From assembly GCF_002209565.1 (NCBI RefSeq), contig NZ_NJIH01000012.1, positions 116,085 to 180,084 on the forward strand: DNA of 64,000 nucleotides, in the 5' to 3' direction. This document shows, in pieces, positions 35,322 through 44,759 of this stretch (position 1 is its first letter; each line of letters opens with the position of its first letter). The notes under the pieces were generated by a model, which made no database searches, was not told the origin of the DNA, and saw only the letters and a program-made list of their open reading frames with translations. Position numbers and translations under genes: made by a program. This DNA comes from Candidimonas nitroreducens. GTDB lineage: Bacteria; Pseudomonadota; Gammaproteobacteria; Burkholderiales; Burkholderiaceae_B.

Positions 35322-36164
35322 TCACTCGTCGCCGAGCAATTCGTGCAATTTTTCGGCCTGGCCGAGCCGCTCGGAGGCGGCGCGGCCAAGCTGGTCGGAC
35401 AGCGATGCGCAAATGTAGTTGAGTATGCTGTAGCCCGAAATATATGAATCGAACAATGACGTGCTCTGGACACGGCAGCGTATCGTCCAGTTCGCCAGGC
35501 CGGCTGTTTTCGATTCGGAATGGTCGGTTACATACAGGCTGTGCGCCCCAACGTTTTTTGCATACTTCAGGAGCTTGTAGCGGATTTCATTGCGTCTGCG
35601 AAAGCCTATGACGATGATCATGTCGCTGCGGCCCAGATCCGACAGATCTTTCTCGATGGCCTGGCCGGGCCGGGGCAGCACCTCGACATGCTCGCGCAGC
35701 TGTATCAGCTGCTGACGCAGGTACATGGCGGGCATATGACTATTGCCATAGCCGACAACCCATACATTGCGCGCTTTCCCGAGCGCCGCCACGATCTCTG
35801 TGAGCGTACCTTCTCCCAGCGCCCCGAAGCTGTACAGCAAATTCTGGATCTCGGATTCGACATGCTGCTTCACGCCGCTTTCGAAATCCAACGTATCGTG
35901 CACAAAAGTATTCAGATAGCGCGGCGAACCTTCCACACGGGCCTGACGCACCTGCTTGCGGATTTCCTGCACATTGGTATAGCCAAGGCGCTTGACCAGC
36001 CTGGTGGCTGCGGCATTCGAAGTATTGGCTTGCTTGACCAGTTCGGGAATGGAGTGGGTTACCAGCACCCCCGGGAAATCCATGAGCAGGTCGGCCAGCA
36101 GCCGCTCGCTCTGAGGCAGCTCTTCGTAGATTTCCCTGAGGCGGTCTTCGAGCTGAAGCCTCAT
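35322..36164 (-). CDS. MurR/RpiR-family transcriptional regulator of the ureide module
   Basis: A 280-residue regulator with an N-terminal RpiR helix-turn-helix (about 1-77; PELVKQANTSNAAATRLVKR) and a C-terminal SIS domain (about 125-255; VWVVGYGNSHMPAMYLRQQL and DMIIVIGFRR). SIS domains bind phosphosugars or related effectors, and members of this family are known to control allantoin/ureide genes in some bacteria. It follows the allA gene on the same strand after a 197-bp gap and likely binds the two matched palindromes at 34694 and 44773. Confidence 0.88.
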   Translation of the reverse strand: MRLQLEDRLREIYEELPQSERLLADLLMDFPGVLVTHSIPELVKQANTSNAAATRLVKRLGYTNVQEIRKQVRQARVEGSPRYLNTFVHDTLDFESGVKQHVESEIQNLLYSFGALGEGTLTEIVAALGKARNVWVVGYGNSHMPAMYLRQQLIQLREHVEVLPRPGQAIEKDLSDLGRSDMIIVIGFRRRNEIRYKLLKYAKNVGAHSLYVTDHSESKTAGLANWTIRCRVQSTSLFDSYISGYSILNYICASLSDQLGRAASERLGQAEKLHELLGDE

Positions 36165-36361
36165 GGTAATCGGCCCGTTTCGATCATCGCCCGCAATCTG
36201 CTTTTTGTAGTCGTCCGCATGAGTGACACGATCTTGCCGGTTGCCAAAGTCATCGTAGTTTAGCTTTTCCAGTTTTGTTTAACCACCTATGCCCTGGCAC
36301 CGGCTTCTCGGCATGAGCGGCGCAACGGCATATATGCCGCGCATTGCGCCACGCATACCGA
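36165..36361. promoter_or_regulatory. Gap between allA and the RpiR gene
   Basis: This 197-bp region probably contains the promoter of the RpiR gene (minus strand). An AT-rich patch sits at about 36255-36285. No copy of the 18-bp palindrome found upstream of DUF3830 and dppB was seen here. Confidence 0.3.
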
Positions 36362-36865
36362 TCAGCAGCCGGCGGCCAGCCCGACGCGCAGCCGCAGAGG
36401 ATGCACATCGCAATTAGCGCCTTCTCCGCCCCGGTCGACCACCAGTAATTCGCCGCTGCGCTCCAGCACCGCCAGCGGCGCATGCCATACTGAGGCCCGG
36501 TAATTGACGCCCTGGCGGCCGTTGGTGACAAAGGCGCGCACCGAGCCCGGATCGATCGCCTCTCCTACAGGCGCCACGACAACCAGGAAGCGGCTTCCAT
36601 CCATGGGAACGAAGGCCTGGCTGCCCAGAGGATGCCGTTCCAGAAATTCCAGCTCGAACGGAAGCTCTACCGGTTTGCTCACGAAAATGCTCAATTGCGC
36701 GCGGGCGCCTTCCCCCAGGGTTTCGACACGCGCCAGATCGTGGTGGCGCATTGCGCGCCCCGCATTGATTGCGAAGGACGTGCCCGCAAGCGTATCGACC
36801 ACGTCTCCGAATTCCGAAAATACTTCCCTCGTTAGGGGCTGCGCGGTGATATCCAGCATAGTCAT
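36362..36865 (-). CDS. allA: Ureidoglycolate lyase
   Basis: A 167-residue cupin-type lyase that splits (S)-ureidoglycolate to glyoxylate and urea. QPLTREVFSEFGDVVDT at the N-terminus resembles E. coli AllA (160 aa). INAGRAMRHHDLARV, FVPMDGSRFLVVVAP, FVTNGRQGVNYRASVWHAPL and VVDRGGEGANCDV are family blocks. I use the ATG at 36865; a second ATG six bases downstream is also possible. It starts 10 bp after the stop of the ureidoglycine aminohydrolase gene, so it is cotranscribed and completes the ureide route. Confidence 0.9.
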   Translation of the reverse strand: MTMLDITAQPLTREVFSEFGDVVDTLAGTSFAINAGRAMRHHDLARVETLGEGARAQLSIFVSKPVELPFELEFLERHPLGSQAFVPMDGSRFLVVVAPVGEAIDPGSVRAFVTNGRQGVNYRASVWHAPLAVLERSGELLVVDRGGEGANCDVHPLRLRVGLAAGC

Positions 36866-36875
36866 GGCAGCGCGC

Positions 36876-37646
36876 TCAGACAATGTCGCGATTGACATTC
36901 TTGTACAGCAGGTAGCTTGCCCGCGACCAGCCGGTCGCATAAAAGAATTGCGGGCAGAACGGCGCCATGTATATGAAATCGCCCTCCCAGCATTCGTGCC
37001 AGTCGGCCTGCAGCAGATACATGCCCTGACCTTCCAGCATGTACAGGCCATGCTCCATGACGTGTGTTTCGATCATCGGGAAATAATTTCCGGGCTCGAA
37101 GCTCAATATATTCATGGCAAAGTCGAATGCCGGGTCTTCGTCAGGAAGCAGGTGCTGCCAGGTTCGCCCCTGAGTGTGCTTGTTGACTTTCTCGACCTGA
37201 TCCCGATGGCTTACGAGCGCCTTCGGAGGCCTTATCCCTTCGACTGCTTCATAAGCTTTCTTCAGCCAGATTACGCGGGCATTCTCGCCGCCCGCATTCG
37301 CGAGGCGAATATTCGCCCCGGCCGGCACGTAGGCGAAGCTGCCGGGGCGCAGATCGTGGGATCGGCCGTCGATTTCCAGCCAGGCCTGCCCCGATATGAC
37401 GTAGAAGAACGCCTGCAGGCCATCGTTGCGTGCATGATCCATGCCCCCGCCGGCTCGCATGTCCAGCAGAATCTGCGCGAACTCTGCGCCCAGGCTGCGG
37501 GAAGCCTGTACGCTGATCGTGGTATTGCTGATACCCGGTATGCGGCTTTCCAGAATCCCTTCAGGCGGCATCACCGCATAGTGGGAGGTAAGCGCGGCGC
37601 GATGATGGGCGAATACGCCGGGGGGCTGGATTTGTCTTTTGGACAT
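36876..37646 (-). CDS. allE: (S)-ureidoglycine aminohydrolase
   Basis: A 256-residue double-cupin protein, close to E. coli AllE/YlbA (261), which converts (S)-ureidoglycine to (S)-ureidoglycolate and ammonia. The first cupin includes LQAFFYVISGQAWLEIDGR and GSFAYVPAGANI. The second carries the Mn-binding cluster in IETHVMEHGLYMLEGQGMYL and ends with GDFIYMAPFCPQFFYATG. It is flanked by the M20 amidohydrolase (60 bp upstream) and allA (10 bp downstream), the logical order for allantoate degradation. Confidence 0.92.
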   Translation of the reverse strand: MSKRQIQPPGVFAHHRAALTSHYAVMPPEGILESRIPGISNTTISVQASRSLGAEFAQILLDMRAGGGMDHARNDGLQAFFYVISGQAWLEIDGRSHDLRPGSFAYVPAGANIRLANAGGENARVIWLKKAYEAVEGIRPPKALVSHRDQVEKVNKHTQGRTWQHLLPDEDPAFDFAMNILSFEPGNYFPMIETHVMEHGLYMLEGQGMYLLQADWHECWEGDFIYMAPFCPQFFYATGWSRASYLLYKNVNRDIV

Positions 37647-37705
37647 ATTGAAGCAACTCCTTCATGTTATAGGACGACGCAGGGCCGGATCGGCCTGGGC
37701 ATGAA

Positions 37706-38992
37706 TCAACTGGACAGCAAGGTCTTCCGGTCGGGCGCCGCGGCTTGCGGATCGACTCCGTCTTCGCCCGCGGCGGCCAGATCCAGCAGGGTGTGGTAGA
37801 GAACCTGGGCGCCGCGCGCGCAGTCCTCGGGCGAGCTCCATTCGGCAGGATTGTGGCTGATGCCGTCCTTGGAACGGACGAATATCATGCCCATCGGGCA
37901 GAAATCGTAGTACGCGCCCGAATCGTGGCCCGCGCCGCTGGGCAGTGAAAAAGCCTCCAGATTCAGCCTCTGGAAGGCGCGCCTTATCGGCTCTTTCACC
38001 ATGTCGGAGCACAATTTGGATTCGCCCCTGCCGAAGATCGTGATGTCAAAGCCGATGGTGCGCTCTTCGCATATCTCCTTCGCCCTCTCCACAATCCGGT
38101 CGAGCACGGCATCGCGCACCCGCACATCGATGTCTCTGCAGTCCAGCGAAAACTCCACCTTGCTGGGAATCACATTCACGCCTCCCGGAAAGGTTCTGAT
38201 CATGCCCACCGTGGCAACGGTGCTTTGCGTGCGCCGCGCCTCGTCCTCGATAGCCTGAATGATCACCGCGGCCGCTGCCATCGGATCGCGGCGCAGGGAC
38301 ATGGGCGTGGTGCCGGCATGCATGGCTTCGCCGGTCAGGACGATCCTGCTGCGCGACGAGGCGCAGATACCTGTCACTATGCCGACCGGCAGGCCCTTGC
38401 TGGCCAGCACCTTTCCCTGCTCTATGTGCAATTCGACATGCGCCTTGACCGAGCCCGGCACGCGGGCGGCCTCGCCCACGCGCTCAGGCTCGATGCCCTG
38501 GGCCTGCAATGCCTGCGCAATCGATATCCCGTTCTCGTCCGTACGTGACAAGCGGTCGGGATCATGCTTGCCCGTCATGATCCTGGAGCCCGAGTAACTG
38601 GCCGCGAAGCGGCAGCCCTCCTCGTCCCTGTAGGCGCATACCTCTATGGGATGATCCGTGGCCAGGCCCCGTTCGTTCATGCATTGCAGAGCCTCGATGC
38701 CTCCCAAAATGCCCAGGGCGCCGTCGAACATCCCGCCTTCCTGCGTAGTATCCGAATGCGAACCGGTCAGAACCACCGGTAGATCCGGCCGGCGCCCTTC
38801 CTTGCGGCCTATGAGATTGCCAGCGGCATCCATGCGCACTTGCAGGCCCGCTTCGCGCATCCAACGCGCGATCAGCTCCAAGCCGCGCCGATCCAGGTCG
38901 GTCAGGGCCAGGCGGCTGACCCCGCCGTGAGATGTCCGGCCGACGTCGCCGAGCCTGGTCAATCTGTCGAATAAGCGGTTTTCATCAACCAT
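37706..38992 (-). CDS. allC: Allantoate amidohydrolase (M20-type Zn/Mn hydrolase)
   Basis: A 428-residue M20-family amidohydrolase of the hydantoinase/carbamoylase group. Metal ligands are visible in TGSHSDT, GGMFDGALG, AYRDEEGCRF and the C-terminal SHNPAEW. The dimerisation lid includes HVELHIEQGKVL and HAGTTPMSLRRDP. Because allE and allA follow directly, allantoate is the most likely substrate, yielding ureidoglycine, ammonia and CO2. N-carbamoyl-L-amino-acid hydrolase is the main alternative. I start at ATG 38992; a GTG nine bases upstream lacks usable ribosome-site spacing. Confidence 0.85.
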   Translation of the reverse strand: MVDENRLFDRLTRLGDVGRTSHGGVSRLALTDLDRRGLELIARWMREAGLQVRMDAAGNLIGRKEGRRPDLPVVLTGSHSDTTQEGGMFDGALGILGGIEALQCMNERGLATDHPIEVCAYRDEEGCRFAASYSGSRIMTGKHDPDRLSRTDENGISIAQALQAQGIEPERVGEAARVPGSVKAHVELHIEQGKVLASKGLPVGIVTGICASSRSRIVLTGEAMHAGTTPMSLRRDPMAAAAVIIQAIEDEARRTQSTVATVGMIRTFPGGVNVIPSKVEFSLDCRDIDVRVRDAVLDRIVERAKEICEERTIGFDITIFGRGESKLCSDMVKEPIRRAFQRLNLEAFSLPSGAGHDSGAYYDFCPMGMIFVRSKDGISHNPAEWSSPEDCARGAQVLYHTLLDLAAAGEDGVDPQAAAPDRKTLLSS

Positions 38993-39095
38993 ATAAGTCA
39001 CAACCCTGTTTTAGCGTGCCCTCATAGACCGCGCCCGAAGGAACGGGATCACTGGGGAAATATCCGTGAATCTCGGCCCGGCCGTTCGCCGGCGC

Positions 39096-40685
39096 TTATT
39101 TTTTTTTGATGTCCTCGACAAGAATGTCCTTGCTGGCCGGCGGGTCGAAGCTGACCCTATTGGTATCGATGCCAGTGAAATACCGCTCGTTGTAGATATA
39201 GATGTATGGCAGATCCACGGCCAGAATCTGCTGCACTTCCTGGTACATCTTGGCCCGCTCTTTCGGATCCATGGTCTGCATGGCCTTGTCCAGCAGCGCA
39301 TCCACTCTTTCATTCTTGTATCCGATACGCTTGAAATAGACTTTCGAATTCAGCGCATTGAGCGGCAGGAAAGGATCGAACATGCTGTTGCCATAACCGG
39401 CCAGCATCAAGGCCTGGTTCTTGTTGCTGTTACGCACCTGCACGTACCGGCTGTTTTCAAGCAATTCGATTTTCACCTGGATGCCTACGCCCTGCAGCAT
39501 GGCGGCGATCAGTTGCCCCAGTTCGGAATCGAGCAGGTAGCGCCCTTGGGGGATCTGCAGCGTGAGCTTCAGAGGCTTGCTTTCGCCATAGCCGGCTTCT
39601 TTCAGCAGCGCCTTCGCCTTGGCCGGGTCGTAGTCCGATGTGTCGTACAGGCTTTTATCGAAGCCAAGAATTCCCGGCGTGATGTGAGTCCGTGTGGGAG
39701 TCCCCATCCCGTCGAAGAGCTTCTTGACGATGAGGCGGCTGTCGATCGCATACTCTATGGCCTGGCGCACACGGCGATCCGACGTCGGAAATTCCTTATT
39801 GCAATTGACGACCAGCAACATTACCTGCGTGGAATTGCCATCGACGATTTTCAACCCTTTCTGGCCGTTCACCCGGCTCCATTCGGAGGGCGGAATTTCC
39901 GTAACCAGATCCACGCCTCCGGTCACCAGCTCATTGACCCTGGTCGCCGCGTCGGGCAATACGGTGATCACCGCCTTTTTCCATTCGGAGACCTTGCCCT
40001 TGAAGTAGCCGTCGAACCTTTTGAGTATCAATCTGCGGTCGGGCTCGTAATCCACGACCTGGTAAGGCCCGGAGCCCACGGGATGCTGCATGAAGTAACT
40101 CACGCCCTTTTCTTTGAAGTAGTGCTCGGGCAGAATACTGCCTCCCATGCGTATGAGCCGGTTCAGCAATACGGGATCGGGTTCTTTGGTAATGATTTCG
40201 AAGTTGTACTTGTCGAGTATCTTGACTTCCTTGATGGACGAGAAGCGGGCATTCTCAATCAGCGATTTGTCAGACGTGACGCGATCGAGCGTAAATTTGA
40301 CGTCGCTCGAGGTCAGCTCGTCGCCATTGTGGAACTTGATGCCCTTGTGCAGCGAGAATGCCCAGGTGACAGGGTCGACCTGCTTGAAGCTCTCGGCCAG
40401 TTGCGGCTGGAAATTGCCGTCCTTGTCGATCCGCACCAGGGTGTCGAAGACGTTCATCAACGGCGTGCCATAGCTGCCGTTATTCTGCGGGTCGAACGAC
40501 AGAATGCCCTTGTCCATGCCGATTCTGAGTGTGTCGGGATCCCGAGCCAGCGCCGCGGCGGCGGCCGGTTTCGGGCTCTCATGGCTTGTCCGCATGAACA
40601 GGGAATACCCCGCCACCGCGACAATTGCCACGGCCAGCCCTGCTATCCAGCCTTTACGCGTGGAAGACTTCCTGACTTGATCCAT
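39096..40685 (-). CDS. ABC transporter substrate-binding protein, peptide/nickel (DppA-like) family
   Basis: A 529-residue SBP family 5 protein. The N-terminus MDQVRKSSTRKGWIAGLAVA is a basic stretch followed by a hydrophobic helix, i.e. an uncleaved anchor or signal. The mature part shows DTLRIGMDKGILSFDPQNN, WAFSLHKGIKFHNGDELTSSDVKFTL and HPVGSGPYQVVDYEPDRRL, the family pattern. The ATG at 40685 has a GAGGA ribosome site; the upstream TTG and ATG lack one. It lies between the ABC ATPases and the allantoate hydrolase in one operon, so its ligand may be a ureide instead of a peptide. Confidence 0.9.
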   Translation of the reverse strand: MDQVRKSSTRKGWIAGLAVAIVAVAGYSLFMRTSHESPKPAAAAALARDPDTLRIGMDKGILSFDPQNNGSYGTPLMNVFDTLVRIDKDGNFQPQLAESFKQVDPVTWAFSLHKGIKFHNGDELTSSDVKFTLDRVTSDKSLIENARFSSIKEVKILDKYNFEIITKEPDPVLLNRLIRMGGSILPEHYFKEKGVSYFMQHPVGSGPYQVVDYEPDRRLILKRFDGYFKGKVSEWKKAVITVLPDAATRVNELVTGGVDLVTEIPPSEWSRVNGQKGLKIVDGNSTQVMLLVVNCNKEFPTSDRRVRQAIEYAIDSRLIVKKLFDGMGTPTRTHITPGILGFDKSLYDTSDYDPAKAKALLKEAGYGESKPLKLTLQIPQGRYLLDSELGQLIAAMLQGVGIQVKIELLENSRYVQVRNSNKNQALMLAGYGNSMFDPFLPLNALNSKVYFKRIGYKNERVDALLDKAMQTMDPKERAKMYQEVQQILAVDLPYIYIYNERYFTGIDTNRVSFDPPASKDILVEDIKKK

Positions 40686-40743
40686 TCCGGTATTCCTCAG
40701 CATGTAGATTTTCAAATGAGCGAAATCGAATCCTGCCCGCCCT

Positions 40744-41793
40744 TCATTCGGCCAAAGCCATGGCCGCCGCCGGTTGCGCCGGCGCGGCCAGCGGCCCGGC
40801 CGTCTCCGCCAAAGGGAAATGACAGGCCACCTGATGGCCGTCCGGCTTTACGAGCAGCGCCGGCTCCACGAGGCGGCATTTCTCCTGTGCATACGGGCAG
40901 CGAGTATGAAAGCGGCATCCCGAGGGCAGATTCACCGGGCTCGGGATGTCGCCATCGAGCACAATGCGCTTGCGACTGCGGGCCAGCGCCGGATCGGGAA
41001 TCGGGACTGCAGACAGCAGCGCCTCCGTATAAGGGTGCAACGGGCGGCGGAACAATTGCTCTTTGGTCGCCAGCTCCACGATTTTTCCCAAATACATCAC
41101 GGCGATGCGGGTGCTGATGTGCTTGATTGCCGGCAAGCCATGCGATATGAAGATGTAAGTGAGGTTGAATTCTTTCTGCAGCCGCCCCAGCAGGTTCAGT
41201 ATTTGCGCCTGTATCGACACATCCAGCGCCGAAACCACCTCATCGCATACGATCAGCTTCGGCCGCAGCGCCAGCGCCCTGGCAATGCCGATGCGCTGCC
41301 TCTGGCCGCCGCTGAACTCATGAGGGTATCGCGTGATGAAAGAGGGGCTCAGGCCGACACTTTCCATCAGTTCGCCGACTCGCCGGCGCAATTTTTCCCC
41401 GGACAGCACGTTGTGGGAGCGCAGCGGTTCGGCGATCAGATCCAGAACCCGCATGCGCGGGTTGAGCGATGAAAATGGATCCTGGAATATCATCTGGAAG
41501 TCTTTGCGCTTCGCCCTGAGCTCGGCCAGGGACAGCCCGCAGATGCTTTTTCCCTCGAACAGAATATCGCCCGCGGACGGCTCGATCAGCCGCAATATGA
41601 CATTGCCCGTGGTGGATTTCCCACAGCCCGACTCGCCGACAATGCCCAGAGTTTCCCCGGCATAGACCTTGAGATCGATGCCATCGACCGCCTTCAGGTA
41701 CTTGCGCTCGCCGGCGAACCAATCGCCCGATATATCGAAATGCTTCTTGAGTCCCCTCAATTCGAGCAGGGGGGTCATAGAATCAGTGCTCAT
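40744..41793 (-). CDS. Oligopeptide/dipeptide-type ABC transporter ATPase (DppF-like)
   Basis: A 349-residue ATPase with Walker [19 protein letters not shown], signature FSGGQRQRIGIARALALRP, Walker B LIVCDEVVSALDVS and the C-terminal oligopeptide extension with GCRFHTRCPYAQEKCR cysteines. Two positions differ from the usual consensus: the Walker B glutamate is followed by V where DEP is common, and the switch-histidine motif reads ISHGLPAIKH instead of SHDL. It overlaps the DppD-like gene by 11 bp. It powers the transporter with DppD, DppB and DppC. Confidence 0.92.
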   Translation of the reverse strand: MSTDSMTPLLELRGLKKHFDISGDWFAGERKYLKAVDGIDLKVYAGETLGIVGESGCGKSTTGNVILRLIEPSAGDILFEGKSICGLSLAELRAKRKDFQMIFQDPFSSLNPRMRVLDLIAEPLRSHNVLSGEKLRRRVGELMESVGLSPSFITRYPHEFSGGQRQRIGIARALALRPKLIVCDEVVSALDVSIQAQILNLLGRLQKEFNLTYIFISHGLPAIKHISTRIAVMYLGKIVELATKEQLFRRPLHPYTEALLSAVPIPDPALARSRKRIVLDGDIPSPVNLPSGCRFHTRCPYAQEKCRLVEPALLVKPDGHQVACHFPLAETAGPLAAPAQPAAAMALAE

Positions 41794-42811
41794 CTAACGT
41801 CACCTCCTGTTCTTCAGGCAACCAGCACCGCACCTGATAATTGCCGCAAAATTCCTGCAATACCGGCGCCTCGGTTCTGCACTTGTCAAAAGCGCGGGGA
41901 CACCGGGGGCTGAAACGGCACCCGCGCGGCATCTCGCCAGGAGCCGGCACGGTTCCGCGTATCGACTCCAGCGCATCGCGGATCTCATGTATCTTCGGGG
42001 TGCTGTTCATCAACCCCCGGGTATAGGGGTGCTTGGGGTTCTGGAACAGGCTGTAGACATCCCCCTGCTCCACCACTTGTCCCGCATACATCACGATCAC
42101 GCGATCGGCCATTTCCGCGACCACGCCGAGGTCATGAGTGATGAGGACGATCGTGGTGCCGAGTTCGCTGCGCAGATCCTGCATCAGCTTGAGAATCTGC
42201 GCCTGGATGGTGACGTCCAGCGCCGTAGTGGGCTCGTCCGCAATAAGCAGCTTGGGTCCGCAGGAGAGCGCCATCGCGATCATCACACGTTGACGCATGC
42301 CCCCGCTCAGTTCATGCGGATACGCGGCATACACGGCTTCGGGGCGAGGCATGCCTACTTTTCTGAGCATGTCGATGCTCTGCTCTTTGGCCTGCTTCCT
42401 GCTCAGATTTTTATGCAGGCGCAAGGACTCGTCGATCTGGTAGCCCGTGGTCAGCAGCGGATTCAGGGAAGTGAGCGGCTCCTGGAAGATCATGGAGATA
42501 TCGTTGCCCTGTATGCCGCGCATCTGCTCGCGCGACATAGCGCTTATGTCTCTGCCCTCGAAGAAAATTTCTCCTTGCTCGACCCGGCCCGAGTCGCCCA
42601 GCAGGCCCATGACGGAAAAAGCGGTGATGCTCTTGCCGCAGCCCGATTCGCCGACGATGGCAACCACTTCGCCGCGATCGAGCGAGAACGAAACATTGTC
42701 GACGGGATAGACGAGCCCCTGCGATGTCCGGAAGGACGTCCGTATGTTGCGCACATCGAGCAGCGGTGCTTTTTCGCCCGACCGAGCCGGATCTGCCTGA
42801 TTGGTCGTCAT
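41783..42811 (-). CDS. Oligopeptide/dipeptide-type ABC transporter ATPase (DppD-like)
   Basis: A 342-residue ATPase with Walker [19 protein letters not shown], signature [17 protein letters not shown], Walker [15 protein letters not shown] and switch [11 protein letters not shown]. The C-terminal [16 protein letters not shown] motif is typical of the Dpp/Opp class. The start ATG at 42811 is two bases after the DppC stop; the frame upstream of it runs antiparallel to nothing meaningful and out of frame with dppC, so a fusion is not supported. It overlaps the DppF-like gene by 11 bp. Confidence 0.93.
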   Translation of the reverse strand: MTTNQADPARSGEKAPLLDVRNIRTSFRTSQGLVYPVDNVSFSLDRGEVVAIVGESGCGKSITAFSVMGLLGDSGRVEQGEIFFEGRDISAMSREQMRGIQGNDISMIFQEPLTSLNPLLTTGYQIDESLRLHKNLSRKQAKEQSIDMLRKVGMPRPEAVYAAYPHELSGGMRQRVMIAMALSCGPKLLIADEPTTALDVTIQAQILKLMQDLRSELGTTIVLITHDLGVVAEMADRVIVMYAGQVVEQGDVYSLFQNPKHPYTRGLMNSTPKIHEIRDALESIRGTVPAPGEMPRGCRFSPRCPRAFDKCRTEAPVLQEFCGNYQVRCWLPEEQEVTLDEH

Positions 42812-42813
42812 GA

Positions 42814-43758
42814 TCAGCGCCCCTGTTGTCTGGGATCGACCACGTCGCGCAGCCAGTCGCCCAGAAAGATGATTCCGATAACTGTCACCGTGATCGCGAT
42901 GCCGGGAAAGGTGGCGATCCACCAACTGGTGGACAGATACGCCTGTCCCTCGCTCAGCATATAGCCCCAGGAAACCTGCGGCGGCTGTATGCCCAGCCCC
43001 AGGAAACTGAGCGAAGATTCGGAAATGATGGCCGATCCGACACTGAGCGTGGAAATGACGATCAGCGTCGAGAAGACATTGGGCAGGAGATGGCGCAGCA
43101 TGATGGTGTGGCTGCGAGTGCCGATGGAGTATGCCGCCCGGATGAAATCGCGTTCTTTCAGGCTCAGCACTTCCCCGCGCATGAGGCGGGTGTAGGGAAC
43201 CCATTTCGTACAGCCCATGACGAAGATGAGCGTGATCAGGCTGGGGCCGAATACTCCGATGATCACCAGCATCAGAAGCATCGCCGGCAGTGCCAGGAAC
43301 GCGTCTGTCAAGCGCATGATCGCGGCGCCGATCCAGCCTCCATGAAAGCCCGCGACCACCCCCAGTATGGTGCCGATACAGCCCGATACTAGAACCGCGC
43401 ATACCCCCACCAGAAGCGACACCCGCGAACCGTAGATAATGCGGCTGAGCACATCGCGCCCCAGGTTGTCCGTGCCGAGTATGTGCGCCATCGACCCACC
43501 GGACAGCCACGCGGGCGGCGTCAGCATGCCGGCAAGATCCACCTTGGCCGGATCGTAGGGCGCGACCCAGGGTGCGAACACGGCCACCAGCACAATGAAG
43601 ATCACGATGAGCAAGCCGGTCACTCCGGTCTTGCTCCGGCTCAGCATGCCCAGCCAGCTCTTCGTGCGCCCCCACTTGCGCTTTGTCGAAGCGCCCGCCG
43701 CGGCCTCCATATCGGGCCGACAGTCATTCATTGCGATTGCTCCCTCGCCATGATTCAT
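42814..43758 (-). CDS. ABC transporter permease (DppC-like)
   Basis: A 314-residue permease with an N-terminal cytosolic tail, one helix at about 35-58, then HILGTDNLGRDVLSRIIYGS and a five-helix core. The EAA-type loop reads ERDFIRAAYSIGTRSHTIML followed by RHLLPN. The start ATG 43758 has a GGAGACAGAA ribosome site and lies 19 bp after the DppB stop. A second ATG nine codons in also has a GGAG site, so either may be used. Confidence 0.92.
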   Translation of the reverse strand: MNHGEGAIAMNDCRPDMEAAAGASTKRKWGRTKSWLGMLSRSKTGVTGLLIVIFIVLVAVFAPWVAPYDPAKVDLAGMLTPPAWLSGGSMAHILGTDNLGRDVLSRIIYGSRVSLLVGVCAVLVSGCIGTILGVVAGFHGGWIGAAIMRLTDAFLALPAMLLMLVIIGVFGPSLITLIFVMGCTKWVPYTRLMRGEVLSLKERDFIRAAYSIGTRSHTIMLRHLLPNVFSTLIVISTLSVGSAIISESSLSFLGLGIQPPQVSWGYMLSEGQAYLSTSWWIATFPGIAITVTVIGIIFLGDWLRDVVDPRQQGR

Positions 43759-43777
43759 TTCTGTCTCCGGTTTCCAG

Positions 43778-44692
43778 TCAGTACTTGATTCGGTGGTCGA
43801 CCAGGCGGTAAAGCACATCGCCGACCATATTCATGAAAATCACGATCAGTGCGATCAGGAAGACGCCGGCCTCGACCACCGACATATCCCGGGCATTGAC
43901 CGCCTGCACCAGCAACTGGCCTACCCCCGGATAGGCGAAGACAGTCTCGGTGATGAGAGAACCACCGATCAGAAAAGGAAGCTGTACGGTGACCATGGTA
44001 ATGACCGGATTCAGGCAGTTTTTGAATGCATGCCGGAAGATGATGTCAAAGTCGCCCAGCCCCTTGCTGCGCGCCGTGCGGATGTAATCCTGTCCCAGCG
44101 TCTCTATCATGTTGGAACGCACCAGGCGCGCGATTTCCGCGGCCGCTCCGCCGCCGAGCGTGATGGCGGGCAATATCATGTGCGACAGCCCCCCGCTGCC
44201 GGAGACGGGGAAGACACGAAATTTCACGGCAAAGATCAGAATCAGCATCAGGCCCAGCCAGAACGTCGGCATGGCCTTGCCGGCCACCGACGCTCCCGTG
44301 ATCAGTACGTCCAGCGAGCTGTTCCTGCGGATGGCGGACCAGATGCCCAGGGGAATGGAGACGGCAAGCGCAAAGGCCATCGCCAACATGCCCAATTCGA
44401 CAGAGGCCGGCAAGCGGCTCAAGACCACCGACATGGCGTCGGCATGGTAGCGGAACGACATGCCGAAGTCCCCGGAGCAGATATGAGTCAGGAAGATCCA
44501 GAACTGCACCAGGAATGGCCGATTCAGGCCAAGCGACTCGCGCAGAGTGGCGATTTCCGCCGGCGTGGCCGAATCCGGCAACATCAGCGCCACCGGATCC
44601 CCGGCCATGTACACCAGCACAAACACGATCAGCGAGATGATCAGCAGTACGGGGATGAACTGCAGCGCATAGCGCATCAGGTATCTTTTCAT
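43778..44692 (-). CDS. ABC transporter permease (DppB-like)
   Basis: A 304-residue permease with six helices. The N-terminus MKRYLMRYALQFIPVLLIIS is typical of the DppB class. LGLNRPFLVQFWIFLTHI precedes the core, and the EAA loop reads QDYIRTARSKGLGDFDIIFR followed by HAFKN. It is the first gene of the eight-gene minus-strand ureide operon, downstream of the 18-bp palindrome at 44773-44790. Confidence 0.93.
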   Translation of the reverse strand: MKRYLMRYALQFIPVLLIISLIVFVLVYMAGDPVALMLPDSATPAEIATLRESLGLNRPFLVQFWIFLTHICSGDFGMSFRYHADAMSVVLSRLPASVELGMLAMAFALAVSIPLGIWSAIRRNSSLDVLITGASVAGKAMPTFWLGLMLILIFAVKFRVFPVSGSGGLSHMILPAITLGGGAAAEIARLVRSNMIETLGQDYIRTARSKGLGDFDIIFRHAFKNCLNPVITMVTVQLPFLIGGSLITETVFAYPGVGQLLVQAVNARDMSVVEAGVFLIALIVIFMNMVGDVLYRLVDHRIKY

Positions 44693-44759
44693 GTCTCCAC
44701 CTCGATCCGGTGCATGCCGCTATCTGGCATGCATGTTTTTTTCCGATCTAGTGGAATGA

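Noticed and set aside
39066..41117. 683-codon plus-strand frame across the SBP and DppF-like genes
   Set aside because: It runs antisense through two well-supported genes on the other strand and has no recognisable domain.
41783..43675. Apparent permease-ATPase fusion (630 codons)
   Set aside because: The first 288 codons are out of frame with the DppC-like permease; a normal start for the ATPase lies two bases after the permease stop.
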